Source: Tubulanus polymorphus (Eukaryota > Nemertea > Palaeonemertea > Tubulaniformes > Tubulanidae). Taken from it: DNA of 64,000 nucleotides. The notes beneath the pieces were generated by a model that did not search any database, was not told where the DNA came from, and saw only the letters and a program-made list of their open reading frames with translations. Location of the stretch: NCBI RefSeq assembly GCF_964204645.1, contig NC_134029.1, positions 23,082,450 to 23,146,449 of the forward strand, given 5' to 3'. A program made the position numbers and the translations under genes. Shown piece by piece: positions 13,801-23,520 of the stretch (position 1 is its first letter; every line of letters begins with the position of its first letter).

Positions 13801-16800
13801 GATTCGGATATTTGTTTATTGGCAATTGTTTTCAAGTTTTCTAGTTCCTTCAACCAGGCCTCTTTCGGGCACTGATAAACGTCAAGCCACCATTCGTCCA
13901 AACTGGAATCTGAAACAATTTCTTTGTTCATTGAATATTTATATTGGCAAAAGTTATTAGATAACAACATACTTTATATATACTTAAAGCTCAAATGGTG
14001 GTTAAAAGAAAGGTTAAAAAGCTAAAATAATAAGTCTAATTTAAAAAGATTCTTACGTACTTTCAAGAGCTATTCCGATATAGTCACCGCCTGAAGAGGG
14101 CTCACATTTGTGAGCTATTACCTTTTTTTCTCCTTCCTAAAGAAATACATGAACAAGTCACCAGTAACAGGTAGACAACTACAGAACAAAGAATTGATGG
14201 ATATTCATCTCTAATTAGTTACCTGGTCATTCAATTTTTTAATGAAATATAGTGTACCATTTGAAAACGCAAAGAGCCTCGCAATTCCTGCAATACAATT
14301 TCAAAAAGCCCAAAATAAAAATTACAATTTTTGGAACTAAAATTTGTATTTCCGAGTAGTACTTACCCTTTCCTATGGTTTTTGCCAATATTTTCTAAAT
14401 TTGGATTTATCGCCAATGGTTTTTCTATACGACCCGGCCCTGCGGTATTGCATTTAGCCACCGGCGAAATCCGCCATCTTTTTTCGTCATAGCAGACCAA
14501 AAAAAAAAACAGCTATGCGGGGCAGGTGGGCGGGATTCCCACCATAGGAAAGGGTAAGTACTACTCGGAAATACAAATTTTAGTTCCAAAAATTGTAATA
14601 TTTCCATCGAGTACTGTACCCTTTCCTATGGTTTTTGCTAGACTAGCCTAGCACAAGGATGGTGGGAAAGGTAGATAGAAAAACCACCGCTCAAACGCAA
14701 GGTAAGAGGGAAAAAGAGAGCACTTACCCAAGCACGGAATGGAGCACTGTAGCACAGGGAAGACCGGTTGGCCACAGTGAGTCCGTCCAGCTCAGGGGCC
14801 CCCCCAGAATTTTGCGAAATTAATACTTGCAGATATGAGCCCAAACTATGTACAAGGATACACCCCCTGTGATCCTGATAATGCTACATAAATATTCTAC
14901 ACTAAAGGGTCCGATCGGAAAGAACGGACACCTTGAGCCATGACAACAGGACCCAGTGAAGCTAATGAGCCTAACTGGCCTGAAACATCCCGTAAATAAA
15001 ATGACGTGAATGTCGACGGTGAATTCCAAAAGGCGGCCCGACAGACTTCCTCCAACGGAGCACCCGAAAAGGCTGCGCAGGAAGTAGCCATAGACCTCAC
15101 TTGATGAGAAACGACTCCCTCCGAGGAAAGATTCTCCTTCAATAAAATGTCCTTGATCATTGAAGAGACCCATCGGGCTACTGTGTCCCGCGAAATATCA
15201 CCCTTTAGGTGATCCAGCAGCGGAATAAATAACCGCTCCCGTGAACCCCTCCGTGAAGCAGAGCGATCTAAATAGAAACACAACGCCCGCACAGGACATA
15301 AAGTCCTGTCCGGGATGCCCGGTTCCACTCGATGTTTTAGGGCTTCAATTCGCCATTGACGCCCAACCGAGCCTGGTCGTTGGTTCTTTGCCAAAAATTC
15401 CAAAGCAGGCCGCAGCGAAACAAATTCATTCGCTGGCCCAAAGACAATGTGACCTGGTCGGACTGAAAGCGCATGAATCTCAGAGCGACGGGCCGAGCAA
15501 GCCAAGAACAGCAAAAATACAGTCTTTTTTGACAAATTTGCAAAAGACGCTGCCGAAAGAGGTTCAAATGGAGCCTCCATTAACTTCTTCAAAATTACAG
15601 ACAGATCCCATGGTGGAACTGTCCTTGTTACCCGAGGCCGGGAAATAGAAAACCCAGCAACCAGCTGGGATATCCGATGATCCCCTGCTACATTTGGCCA
15701 TCCAGAAGCACGCAATGTATGAGAAATCGCGGAGCGGTAACCTTTAATAGTTATGACCTGTAAACCTTTTGCTACAAATAGGTGCAGTAAAAAATCTGCC
15801 AATTGAGCTACAGAGGGTGAGCATGGATCAATTTCCCCTGCAGCACACCAATCCGCAAAATGACTCCACTTGGCATCGTAAATGGTACTTGTTGATGGCC
15901 GCTTAGATCCTGCGATAAAGGAGGCAGCCTGTTCTGAAAAGCCTGAAGCTGACAAGGATCGCTGGACAATGGCCAGGCGAGCAGATTTAACCACTGGCTG
16001 TTTGGATGATGCCGAAAGATCCCCTGAGACAGAAGCGATGGGAAATTCGGAAGAATCCTGGGGTTGTCGCACAGTAGGTTGAGAAGTGGTAGGAACCATT
16101 TCTGAGCCGGCCAACATGGTGCTACCAGAACTATGTTGCAATTGACTGATCTCTCTATTTGATCCAGTAAGCGCGGCAGGACTGGTGTGGGCGGGAACGC
16201 ATACGCATGCATCCCCGACCAGTCCAGAGAGAAGGCATCGACCCCCCACGCTTCCGCGTCTGGAAACGGGGACACAAACAGAGGACACCTCCGATTGAAC
16301 CGGGTGGCAAACAGATCCAGCAGCGGATTGCCAAAAATGCCCCGAACCCGATCGGCTACTTCTTGGTGGAGAACCCATTCTGTCGCAATAGCCTGACCTC
16401 GACGAGACAGAGCATCGGCCATCACGTTCCTTTTCCCTGCTAAATGTGCCACAGTCAGGGACACGCCCTTTGTCTGGCACCAAAGAAGAATTTTGGCCGA
16501 CAGACCTGTGAGGGTTTCTGAGTGAGTGCCCCCTTGGTTCTGAAGGTAAGCCCTCACTGTTGAATTGTCTGTGGCTAACCAAACGTGGTGGCCCTCCACT
16601 CTCCTGTGAAAGAACTTCAGGGCCTTCCACACGGCCAGCATTTCTAGGAAATTTATGTGGTTGGTGGCCTCGTAGCGAGACCATTTCCCGGCTTTGACTC
16701 GGTTCTCCAGATGTGCCCCCCAACCTTGGTGACTGGCATCCGTGAATACACGAACTGGAGCCTCTAACGGGGCTAGTGACACCCCGAGCCGAAGATTCGT

Positions 16801-19800
16801 AGTGGCCGCCCACCACTGAAGATCCGGACTTAGATCGGTTGGAGGTACGGGAATCAAGGCCTCCCAGTTGCCCTTCGACTGAGACCAGAAGACCTTCCAA
16901 TATTGTTGCAAGCGCCTGCTTCTGAGGCGGCCTAAGGGCACCACCAGACCCATGGAGCTGATGGAGCCTAGAAGCCGTGACCAGTAACGAGCTGTTCTCG
17001 GGGTTGTGGACACTCCCGCTACAGCTTCTTGAAGTTTGGCCACTCGAACCATAGACGGAAAGACTTTGCCGATTCGGAGATCGAAGTCCATGCCGAGATA
17101 AGTGAACTGTTGGGCCGGCGTCAACTGAGATTTTTCCCTGTTTACGCGGAACCCTAGCTGATGGACTAAGTCCAAGACTGAGGTCATTGCCTCCCGACAT
17201 TCCTGAGCCGAATTCGCGACTATTAACCAGTCGTCGAGGTAAACGAACAGTCGAACACCCCTTGACTGAAGTACCTTCTGAACTGACTTGACCAACTTGG
17301 TGAAAACCCACGGGGCCGTACTGAGGCCAAATGGAAGAGACCTGAATTGGAACTGGCGGCCTTTCCACTTTATCCTGAGAAATCGCCGAGATTTTGGGTG
17401 AATTGGAACCTGAAAGTAAGCATCTTTCAGGTCCAATGAAGCTGCCCATTGACCCGGACGGAGCCCTTGAATCACGTCCTTGGGCTTGGTCATCCGGAAC
17501 CTTGGAATGTCTAGGTGCCGATTGAGGGATGACAGATCTATCACTGTCCGTTGACCCCCTGTGGCCTTTGGTACCATGAATATTCGAGAAAACCAGCCGG
17601 GAGAAGTTTCGTTGCAAACTGGTTCTATCGCTCCCTTCTCTGCCAGTTCCTTGAGAGCCGGAGAGATTAAGGCCTCCTGACCTGGTTTTGGCCGCATGTC
17701 GGGAGGTGACCTCATCAGGCGCGGTCGCCTTAGGAAACGGAGACGGTAGCCCCGAGAGACGACCCGGGAGGGCCAACCGTCTCCAAAGAGGTCGGACCAG
17801 TGGGTTGCTGCCTGCTGCAGACAACCTCCCACTGGTCCCAAGAATTCATTTCGAGTTTTTCCGAAAGGAAGAGCCCCTTTTTGGAGCCTTCCCCTTGCCT
17901 CGATACGAACCGGAACTGTTACGACCGGACGAGGCTTGACACGATTGTTGAAGTTGCGCGCTAGTTCTCCAACCGGCATCCGAAGCCGCCTGAGAAAGCG
18001 CTGAAGTTTGAGATGGTCCTGTTTGCGTCCGTGCCGAACCTTGCGCCGCCGGCGTCGGACCAGAACGCTTTTTCCACGGAGTTCGGGGGTTGGACTTGGC
18101 CTGAACCTCCCGAATCTTCCTCAGCTCTGCGGAAACCGGAGCGCACCAACCGGAGAAGAGACGTGAAGACGTCCCCAATGGGGCTCTCAGCAAAGCATTG
18201 GACACCATATCCGGTAGACGAGTTTTGGCACTGGAGTCCATCACTGACTGACGGGAGGCTAACACCAGATTAGCCTGACCCCGAACCGACAACGGAATTA
18301 CATGCGAAACAGACCGAGCCAAAGATTGGATAATCCGGTCCATTCCCTCCAGTTTTAGGGCAACTGACTCTGGGTCGGAGCCCGCATGAACGGCGGCGGG
18401 AGTCTCGCGAAGCTCACCCGTCAACACCTTAAGTGCCATATCTTGAAACGAACCAACCCTGGTAAGATTGTCCAGGATTGACGTCATGGCCACCAAACCG
18501 GACTTAGGCAAACGAATACCCGACTGTGCTGTAACAGTATCCGGGCTGATCAAAGTATAATCAGCATCCAGGCAGTTATGACTGTGATCCACAGCACCTG
18601 GAGTTGCGTAATACGCCGAGCGAAATGCGCCTATAGGTGGATCGGTTGAACTAAAATATTTCCCAGATTTCATACCCCGTTCTGGAGGGGGAAATGAAAA
18701 AGTTCCAGGCCGACATTCACCCCATAATTGCGTATCCAATCGAGCCCATTCTCTTGAAACCGCTGACGATTCCCGTAAAACGTTAAGATCGGAGTCCGGA
18801 GGGCGATAAGCTTCCATTGACTCACCGACCAGAGGAGCTGCTGTGGGCTTAGCGCGAGTTGCCCCGTGCTTGACAAAGAACTCACTTATCATCGCTCTAA
18901 ATGGCATGTCCCCCGCTGGTTCGGATAAAACTGAACGGGACGGAGATACATTGCGAGCCAGGGAAGCCCCCATCGTCTGGGGCAACCCACAATTGCTTGC
19001 GACAGGAACGACCCCAGAAGGAATTGCCGCCTCTGGGACCGGATCCTCATTGAAATCAGACCCTACCGCAGCATCCAGGAATTCAGAGTCAGAATTCCGA
19101 AAAACTGAGTGGGCTGGCGAACTTCTAACCGGACAATCAGGAATAGGCTTACCTGTTGTAGAAGTTGCAGCGACTTGTTGCGACGAAGATAACAAGTTTA
19201 AAATTTTCTCCTCAAATACATGGAAATCCTTCTGAGTCAGGTATTTTCCAGTATCCCGACGATCATGCCGACTTCGGTGACGGTCCCTCGAACGGGATCG
19301 TGACCTACTAGAAGAATCGCTTTCATCGCTAACCGACGTCGACGAACGATGAGAAGACCGACGGCGAAACTTCCGACAATAACGATCGTAGTCCCTCTCG
19401 CGATCAAACCTTGATCTGCGAGAAGGAGATCTTGCTCGTTTATTACGCTCCCGGCGTCTAAATCTAGTGGGAGAGCGAGCTCTATCCCCGGAGCGACGAT
19501 CAGAATCAGACGATGAACGTACCGGATGTTTTGTACCGGACGACGTCTGGACCGGACCGGTGGCCGAACCGGACCGAACCGGACCGATGCCCGACCCGGA
19601 CCGGACCGGTACCGACCGAACCGGTGCGGGCCGTTCGCGACTACCGCGGCGCGCGCTCGGTTCCGAACATGTAGTCTGAACCGGCCGAACCGGCCGAACC
19701 GGTGAACGACCAGAGACCGGTGAATGACCGGAGACCGGTGCCGGTGAACCAGCGTTCCTCCCCGGTGAACGGAGTTGGGAAGCCGATCGTACCTGAACGA

Positions 19801-21462
19801 CCGGCGACCGCTCCGCTTTACGATAAGAAACAGGATTAGAAACGTCGGTTGGCACATCGGCCGAAACCGACGAATCCCTGCTAACTCGACGACGATCTCT
19901 TAGTTTAAGAGCCTTATCGGCCCGAAGCCAAAGGTCCTCGGACCACACGACGCAAATATTGCAAGGATTGCTCCTTGCACATATTTGACCGGATTTGCGC
20001 CTGCACGACGCACATGAATCGTGGTTGTCCCAGGCGCCAAACAAATGCCCGCATCCCTCCCCGCCACGATGCTGACCCTTAGGAGGGGGTGGCATAATTA
20101 TCCTGTTACAAATCAAAACAATTCAATTCAATTCAATCAAATTATATTTGTAAATAAAATTCTTACGGAAAAAAAGAAATCAGGGATAACCCCCAAACCG
20201 AACGGACTCACCGTTACGAGAGTGAAAAACTCCCTAATATCCTAATTCCCAGATTTTTACGGCGAAAAAATCCAACGCGTTCTACTGCGAGAACGCCAAG
20301 AAAAAAGATGGCGGATTTCGCCGGTGGCTAAATGCAATACCGCAGGGCCGGGTCGTATAGAAAAACCATTGGCGATAAATCCAAATTTAGAAAATATTGG
20401 CAAAAACCATAGGAAAGGGTACAGTACTCGATGGAAATATCACGCTACCTTGCCATCCGCTTTTGTAAATTATAGCCGTTTCAATAATAAAGCTGATTCG
20501 TAAAGATTGTCGAAAAGGGACTGAATAAAATTATTTTACCCATATCATCAATAGTGCATAATAGATAGATTCTTTCACTTATAACAGTAGCTGTTACATT
20601 CATTATAGCGACGTTGTCCTCTTCCCATTGAGCTATAGTTTCATCATTAGATGAATCAATAGCGGCCAGTCCTGTAGGTAAACCAACAAAAACATAGTAG
20701 CCATCTCCACTGTCTTCCAGGTAGTTGACATTTCCTTGAACCTGACAAGAAATATATGGCCTATTTAGTGACAAGGGAAATTAGAAGATTAGTCTAGTAA
20801 GGCTCTTAAACCTATTTTCCAGGTGTTCTGTGGGAGTATAGCTTTGAACTTGGAATCCCAGGTCAAACTTTATAAATGAAGTTAGAGGTTATTAGCTTAT
20901 TCCACATACGTGGAGCAGCACATGAAAATGAGCGATCTCCAAACCACGTCAGCCTGCTTCTAGGTTGGGACAAAAGGAGTTCTCCAGAAGATCTTAATGA
21001 ACGACTTGGTGTATAAAGTTGAACTAGTTGTTGTAGGTAGGTTGGAGCTAGGCCATGAACACACTTGTATGTTAAAACGAGCACCTTGAATTGGATTCTT
21101 AAATTGGAAGCTTATCACCTCGGCTTAAACAAGGTGGTCATTTCCACAATAACATGGGCCTTAAAATTAACAATGAGAATAACATGAATTTAGAATTAAT
21201 GAATTTCCGATGAATTGTGCACCTTCATTTCGCGAGCGGCTTCAAATTTCGGAGGTCGAACGATTGCTCTTTCCGCTTCTTTTCTCATCTCTTCATTCAT
21301 TATTATCTCCCAAGCGTTGTCGAATACGTTATTGACAATTTTATCGACCATTCTAAACGGCTGAGGTAAAACAGCCCAGACCAGTTCGGGATCTTGAATA
21401 AAGTCGCTATCTTCGAAAATACCATCCATATGCGACGGGGGAGGAATCGCCATTTTATCCAT
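10813..21462 (-). CDS. WDR93: WDR93-like WD-repeat protein (ciliary), 16 coding exons
   Basis: Reconstructed exons, 5' to 3': 21223-21462, 20540-20741, 14223-14287, 14061-14136, 13782-13909, 13630-13689, 13422-13545, 12886-13063, 12752-12816, 12581-12658, 12374-12505, 12092-12263 (or from 12287), 11945-12005, 11536-11692, 11027-11231 and 10813-10942. All phases agree, giving about 690 residues; from memory, human WDR93 is close to that length. Landmarks are the N-terminal LPQPFRMVDKIVNN, then IDDMGIARLFAF, SLDEWWLDVYQCP, a WD-type segment IAIGLQNGTIVLWD and an acidic stretch near the end. WDR93 is a flagellar/ciliary WD protein in other animals and algae. The name rests on remembered family features, not a search. 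The start was taken at the first Met before AIPPPS; the frame stays open upstream to a likely splice acceptor near 21511. Exon 1 ends with a weak GTGCAC donor. Intron 2 hosts a complete DIRS element on the same strand. Confidence 0.7.
14364..14485. repeat. DIRS inverted terminal repeat, left copy
   Basis: It begins taccctttcctatgg and runs to ccgccatctttttt. It matches, as reverse complement, the right copy at 20301-20421 with no difference that I noticed. The outer 43 bases of the left end (14321-14363) are not shared with the right end, as is usual for DIRS termini. Confidence 0.9.
14542..14638. repeat. DIRS internal complementary region (circle junction)
   Basis: Bases 14542-14600 are the exact reverse complement of the left terminus 14321-14378, and 14599-14638 is the reverse complement of the right terminus ending at 20440. 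The two termini are therefore joined end to end here (attgtaat/atttccat). This is the template role proposed for the DIRS internal complementary region. Confidence 0.88.
14897..16117 (-). CDS. DIRS tyrosine recombinase
   Basis: This is the integrase of the element and belongs to the phage-integrase-like tyrosine recombinases. The N-terminal core-binding part starts near STIYDAKWSHFADW and is followed by the catalytic domain. Catalytic residues are visible: Arg in SARRSEIHAL, the His-x-x-Arg pair in SHQVRSMATS, a Trp in AAFWNS and the nucleophile Tyr in SFYLRD. From the Met chosen at 16117 it is 406 residues, normal for DIRS recombinases. The same frame stays open far upstream, to 17824, lying over the RT gene in another frame; that upstream part is Ser/Gly/Arg-rich and is probably not protein. 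It overlaps the 3' end of the RT ORF by about 310 bases, the typical DIRS arrangement. Confidence 0.88.
   Translation of the reverse strand: MLAGSEMVPTTSQPTVRQPQDSSEFPIASVSGDLSASSKQPVVKSARLAIVQRSLSASGFSEQAASFIAGSKRPSTSTIYDAKWSHFADWCAAGEIDPCSPSVAQLADFLLHLFVAKGLQVITIKGYRSAISHTLRASGWPNVAGDHRISQLVAGFSISRPRVTRTVPPWDLSVILKKLMEAPFEPLSAASFANLSKKTVFLLFLACSARRSEIHALSVRPGHIVFGPANEFVSLRPALEFLAKNQRPGSVGRQWRIEALKHRVEPGIPDRTLCPVRALCFYLDRSASRRGSRERLFIPLLDHLKGDISRDTVARWVSSMIKDILLKENLSSEGVVSHQVRSMATSCAAFSGAPLEEVCRAAFWNSPSTFTSFYLRDVSGQLGSLASLGPVVMAQGVRSFRSDPLV
15808..17979 (-). CDS. DIRS reverse transcriptase / RNase H
   Basis: This 723-residue polyprotein copies element RNA into DNA. The RT palm has the DIRS-type active site VYLDDWLIV (the two Asp of the YxDD box) at roughly residues 245-260, preceded by DLKDAYFQVPIH (first catalytic Asp) and LPFGLSTAPWVF. 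An RNase H domain follows, with Asp in VFTDASHQGWG, Glu in NFLEMLAVWKAL, Asp in ATDNSTVRA and Asp in MADALSRRG. The C-terminal part (DLFATRFN, AYAFPP, LVAPCWPAQKWF) resembles the methyltransferase-like region reported after RNase H in many DIRS elements. It overlaps the gag ORF by 134 bases in another frame and is open throughout. Confidence 0.92.
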   Translation of the reverse strand: MPVGELARNFNNRVKPRPVVTVPVRIEARGRLQKGALPFGKTRNEFLGPVGGCLQQAATHWSDLFGDGWPSRVVSRGYRLRFLRRPRLMRSPPDMRPKPGQEALISPALKELAEKGAIEPVCNETSPGWFSRIFMVPKATGGQRTVIDLSSLNRHLDIPRFRMTKPKDVIQGLRPGQWAASLDLKDAYFQVPIHPKSRRFLRIKWKGRQFQFRSLPFGLSTAPWVFTKLVKSVQKVLQSRGVRLFVYLDDWLIVANSAQECREAMTSVLDLVHQLGFRVNREKSQLTPAQQFTYLGMDFDLRIGKVFPSMVRVAKLQEAVAGVSTTPRTARYWSRLLGSISSMGLVVPLGRLRSRRLQQYWKVFWSQSKGNWEALIPVPPTDLSPDLQWWAATTNLRLGVSLAPLEAPVRVFTDASHQGWGAHLENRVKAGKWSRYEATNHINFLEMLAVWKALKFFHRRVEGHHVWLATDNSTVRAYLQNQGGTHSETLTGLSAKILLWCQTKGVSLTVAHLAGKRNVMADALSRRGQAIATEWVLHQEVADRVRGIFGNPLLDLFATRFNRRCPLFVSPFPDAEAWGVDAFSLDWSGMHAYAFPPTPVLPRLLDQIERSVNCNIVLVAPCWPAQKWFLPLLNLLCDNPRILPNFPSLLSQGIFRHHPNSQWLNLLAWPLSSDPCQLQAFQNRLPPLSQDLSGHQQVPFTMPSGVILRIGVLQGKLIHAHPL
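17846..20116 (-). CDS. DIRS gag-like ORF1
   Basis: This is a 756-residue first ORF of the element, presumed to bind its RNA. Near the N-terminus is a Cys/His cluster (CGHLFGAWDNHDSCASC, then CNIC) of the kind seen in other DIRS gag proteins. Residues of about 90-300 are low-complexity Ser/Arg/Pro, including an RS-dipeptide run like that of splicing factors. The C-terminal half is globular-looking (for example DSELNVLRESSAV-like and VALKLEGMDRIIQSLARSV regions), followed by a basic Ser/Gly tail. Two in-frame Met codons seven residues apart could start it. GC content is clearly higher than in the surrounding host introns. Confidence 0.8.
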   Translation of the reverse strand: MICNRIIMPPPPKGQHRGGEGCGHLFGAWDNHDSCASCRRKSGQICARSNPCNICVVWSEDLWLRADKALKLRDRRRVSRDSSVSADVPTDVSNPVSYRKAERSPVVQVRSASQLRSPGRNAGSPAPVSGHSPVSGRSPVRPVRPVQTTCSEPSARRGSRERPAPVRSVPVRSGSGIGPVRSGSATGPVQTSSGTKHPVRSSSDSDRRSGDRARSPTRFRRRERNKRARSPSRRSRFDRERDYDRYCRKFRRRSSHRSSTSVSDESDSSSRSRSRSRDRHRSRHDRRDTGKYLTQKDFHVFEEKILNLLSSSQQVAATSTTGKPIPDCPVRSSPAHSVFRNSDSEFLDAAVGSDFNEDPVPEAAIPSGVVPVASNCGLPQTMGASLARNVSPSRSVLSEPAGDMPFRAMISEFFVKHGATRAKPTAAPLVGESMEAYRPPDSDLNVLRESSAVSREWARLDTQLWGECRPGTFSFPPPERGMKSGKYFSSTDPPIGAFRSAYYATPGAVDHSHNCLDADYTLISPDTVTAQSGIRLPKSGLVAMTSILDNLTRVGSFQDMALKVLTGELRETPAAVHAGSDPESVALKLEGMDRIIQSLARSVSHVIPLSVRGQANLVLASRQSVMDSSAKTRLPDMVSNALLRAPLGTSSRLFSGWCAPVSAELRKIREVQAKSNPRTPWKKRSGPTPAAQGSARTQTGPSQTSALSQAASDAGWRTSAQLQQSCQASSGRNSSGSYRGKGKAPKRGSSFRKNSK
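20301..20421. repeat. DIRS inverted terminal repeat, right copy
   Basis: This is the reverse complement of 14364-14485. The final 19 bases of the element (20422-20440) are specific to this end and reappear inverted in the internal complementary region. Confidence 0.9.
20863..21084 (-). mobile_element. LINE reverse-transcriptase tail fragment (CR1/Jockey-like)
   Basis: A 73-residue open stretch contains LTYKCVHGLAPTYLQQL, PSRSLRSS, PRSRLTWFGDRSFS and AAPRMWN. This is the well-known C-terminal signature of non-LTR retrotransposon polyproteins. It is a 5'-truncated copy in intron 1 of the WDR93-like gene. No endonuclease or RT core is present. Confidence 0.8.
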
Positions 21463-22043
21463 CTTATTTCTCGAGTACCGTGGCACTCTCTCAACTTGCT
21501 TGAAATCTAGTCTGAAAAGGTGAAATCTATTGATTATCAGACATTGACAAGTCACCACGTCCATGACACGAGCCAACACAGTCACAAGATCAGAAAGGCA
21601 TTATATGACGGATTACTAAAATTTCAGAATTGTCTTCTTGATTTGAATTCATGCAGTCGCAGAACTTTTTTACTTTTAGTTTAGGCGAGAATAAGCCTAA
21701 TAGCTCATCTTCCTGTAAATTTGCTTGTCATCTTGTTAAAAATTGGTTGGTCTATTTACTCACCTTACTTTAAATCAACTATTCACAATCGATTCTTAGA
21801 TATGGCCAAAAGATGTCACAAAAAAGCTGAAATAATTGTGAACTGTCAAACTCATTCCGCCATTTTGTTGTCAGTATCAACAACACTCGTTCAGAAGCCG
21901 CCAGAACCGATTTCTAGATAGTGGGTAGCTCCGAGAGGAGGGCAGCACCATACGGTCACCTAGCGGAATTTCATTAAACTGACCCGTAGTAAATAAGCGT
22001 AAGGCACTAGAGTCAGAGACCACAGTGTTTTCTTTCTGCCGCA
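21463..22043. promoter_or_regulatory. Divergent promoter region, WDR93-like / NDUFC2
   Basis: The two start codons face away from each other 581 bases apart. A probable non-coding or coding-leader exon of the WDR93-like gene ends with an acceptor near 21512. No TATA box stands out. The arrangement suggests shared control; actual start sites are unknown. Confidence 0.45.
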
Positions 22044-23109
22044 ATGGATTCAATTCGTTCATTTCGAGGACCCAATGAAAGGATTGGTGTCGTGCCGTAT
22101 GATTTAATTATTGGTGCGATGGGTTTTGGAGCTGTGTCACTGATGAATGTAATCGCTAGAAAACCTGTTTACACCGGTTAGTGCAACAAGACTGTAGACT
22201 AGTCTGTGCATACTTCATTCATATAATTCATGGTCATGGATGTCATATTCATAGGGTTACCCATTCACAGCGGGGCCTGGTTCCAAGAAAATAGCTCTAC
22301 CTCCTGACCTGACAGTAGTGTGTGATATCAAACCCCTAACCTCTAGCTCTGCAATTAAATCTAATAAAATGGTTTTACGGTTAGAAAGAATAGATATTAA
22401 AATGTTCATTTTTGGTTTGCCAATTTGCTGGTATTCAGACCACACTCGACCTAACCCATAACCTAGCTGTAAAATGGACCCTAACCCTGTCAAAACCTTA
22501 ACCCTAAATCTGCTACAATGATTTATTGTTAGAATAGAGATTAAAACGTTCTTGCCAATAAATTTCAGCCTTCTACAAACACATACTAGCGACAGGAGTT
22601 GGATATGGAATCGGGACAGTAATGAATAACCAGGTCGATCGGTGGGCTAAAGAAAAAGAGCTAGTCATTTTAGATTACATTAGCAAGCACCCTGAAGATT
22701 TTGAAGAGCCACGTAAGTTCAGCTCAAGATTAGGCCAGTAGTACTTAGCGGTTGAGTCGGCTGGATAAATATTGGGTGGACCAGCCTAAGGTTTATTCCC
22801 CAGCCTGCTACAATGCATAAGGTTGATTTCGGAGATCTAGTGGAAGACCAAGCATGCTACTTATAAAGTCTCCTAGTGCCAGACCGGCAACAGGCCCAGT
22901 AGGGCCTCAAACGCTGAACATAGTCAAGTCAAGTTGTTCACTTACAGCAGGCGTAGGTGAACCTGTATCAACTAAAACTAGCTCAAGATAAGCAGATACT
23001 AATGATTTGGATTATTTTGTTGGTTTGAATAACATTTATATGTCTTCATTTTCTTGTAGCCCCGAAGAAATACAAGGATGTTTTTGACACCTGGCACCCA
23101 ATTCGATAA
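22044..23109 (+). CDS. NDUFC2: NADH dehydrogenase (ubiquinone) 1 subunit C2
   Basis: Accessory subunit of mitochondrial respiratory complex I, in the membrane arm (family knowledge). There are three exons: 22044-22176, 22569-22712 and 23060-23109, 108 residues. The C-terminal part is diagnostic: HPEDFEEPPPKKYKDVFDTWHPIR parallels the vertebrate ending LHPEDF..KKTYGEIFEKFHPIR. Two hydrophobic stretches (residues ~18-35 and ~48-66) fit the family's paired membrane helices. The start Met precedes DSIRSFRGPNE; no upstream in-frame Met is needed. All introns are GT-AG. It shares a divergent upstream region with the WDR93-like gene. Confidence 0.87.
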
Positions 23110-23151
23110 TTCATTAAAAGTGGTTTGATGATTATTTGTTTTTCGTAATTA

Positions 23152-23157
23152 AATAAA
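23152..23157 (+). terminator. NDUFC2 poly(A) signal
   Basis: AATAAA lies 43 bases after the stop codon. Confidence 0.6.
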
Positions 23158-23520
23158 AACTAGTGAGAATAGATTTCTATGAACGAATGAAACAACTGTT
23201 TAGTTCTGATAGCAGAAAACATTTCCTTGTAAAATATGTTGCTTTTTGATTATTTAGACTCGAGTATAAATATATGAATGAGGTATTGTTATAGAAATAT
23301 TGAGTTATCTAATTTTTTGGATTGTCGTGAAGTATCTTTTCGTTTGAATGTGCACAATTTTTCCCGTCAATAATTTCTCATTTTCGGTGACTAATTGAAT
23401 CAAGTTTATATCCAGGCGGGGCCAGTTCAGTTAATTTTGATACTTGTCCGTCAGAATATGTCCGGGTCCAAACTAAAAACCGTCGACCGGAGATTAGGGA
23501 AAACGGGTGATGCGGTATCC

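Larger units (their letters stand above)
14321..20440 (-). mobile_element. DIRS-type tyrosine-recombinase retrotransposon, apparently full length
   Basis: This is a 6.1-kb element read on the minus strand inside WDR93 intron 2. The order is gag-like ORF, RT/RNase H ORF, then tyrosine-recombinase ORF, each overlapping the next. It has no LTRs and no DDE integrase. Terminal repeats are inverted: 14364-14485 matches the reverse complement of 20301-20421. An internal complementary region at 14542-14638 pairs with both outer ends. These are the defining traits of DIRS elements, which are thought to replicate through a circular intermediate inserted by the recombinase and therefore make no target duplication. 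None is seen: flanks are aaaataaaa on the left and cacgctacc on the right. All three frames are open, so the copy may be young. Confidence 0.93.

Noticed and set aside
15241-15648. 135-residue plus-strand frame in the DIRS element
   Set aside because: It is antisense to the recombinase and has no recognisable domain.
19237-19857. 206-residue Arg-rich frame inside the DIRS gag region
   Set aside because: It is a shadow of the GC-rich, RS-repeat gag sequence, with no independent start or homology.
22257-22493. 78-residue minus-strand frame in NDUFC2 intron 1
   Set aside because: It contains short degenerate ccctaacc-type repeats and no supported gene structure.
22440-22510. ccctaaccct-like motifs suggesting interstitial telomere repeats
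   Set aside because: Only a few imperfect units interspersed with other sequence; not a telomeric array.
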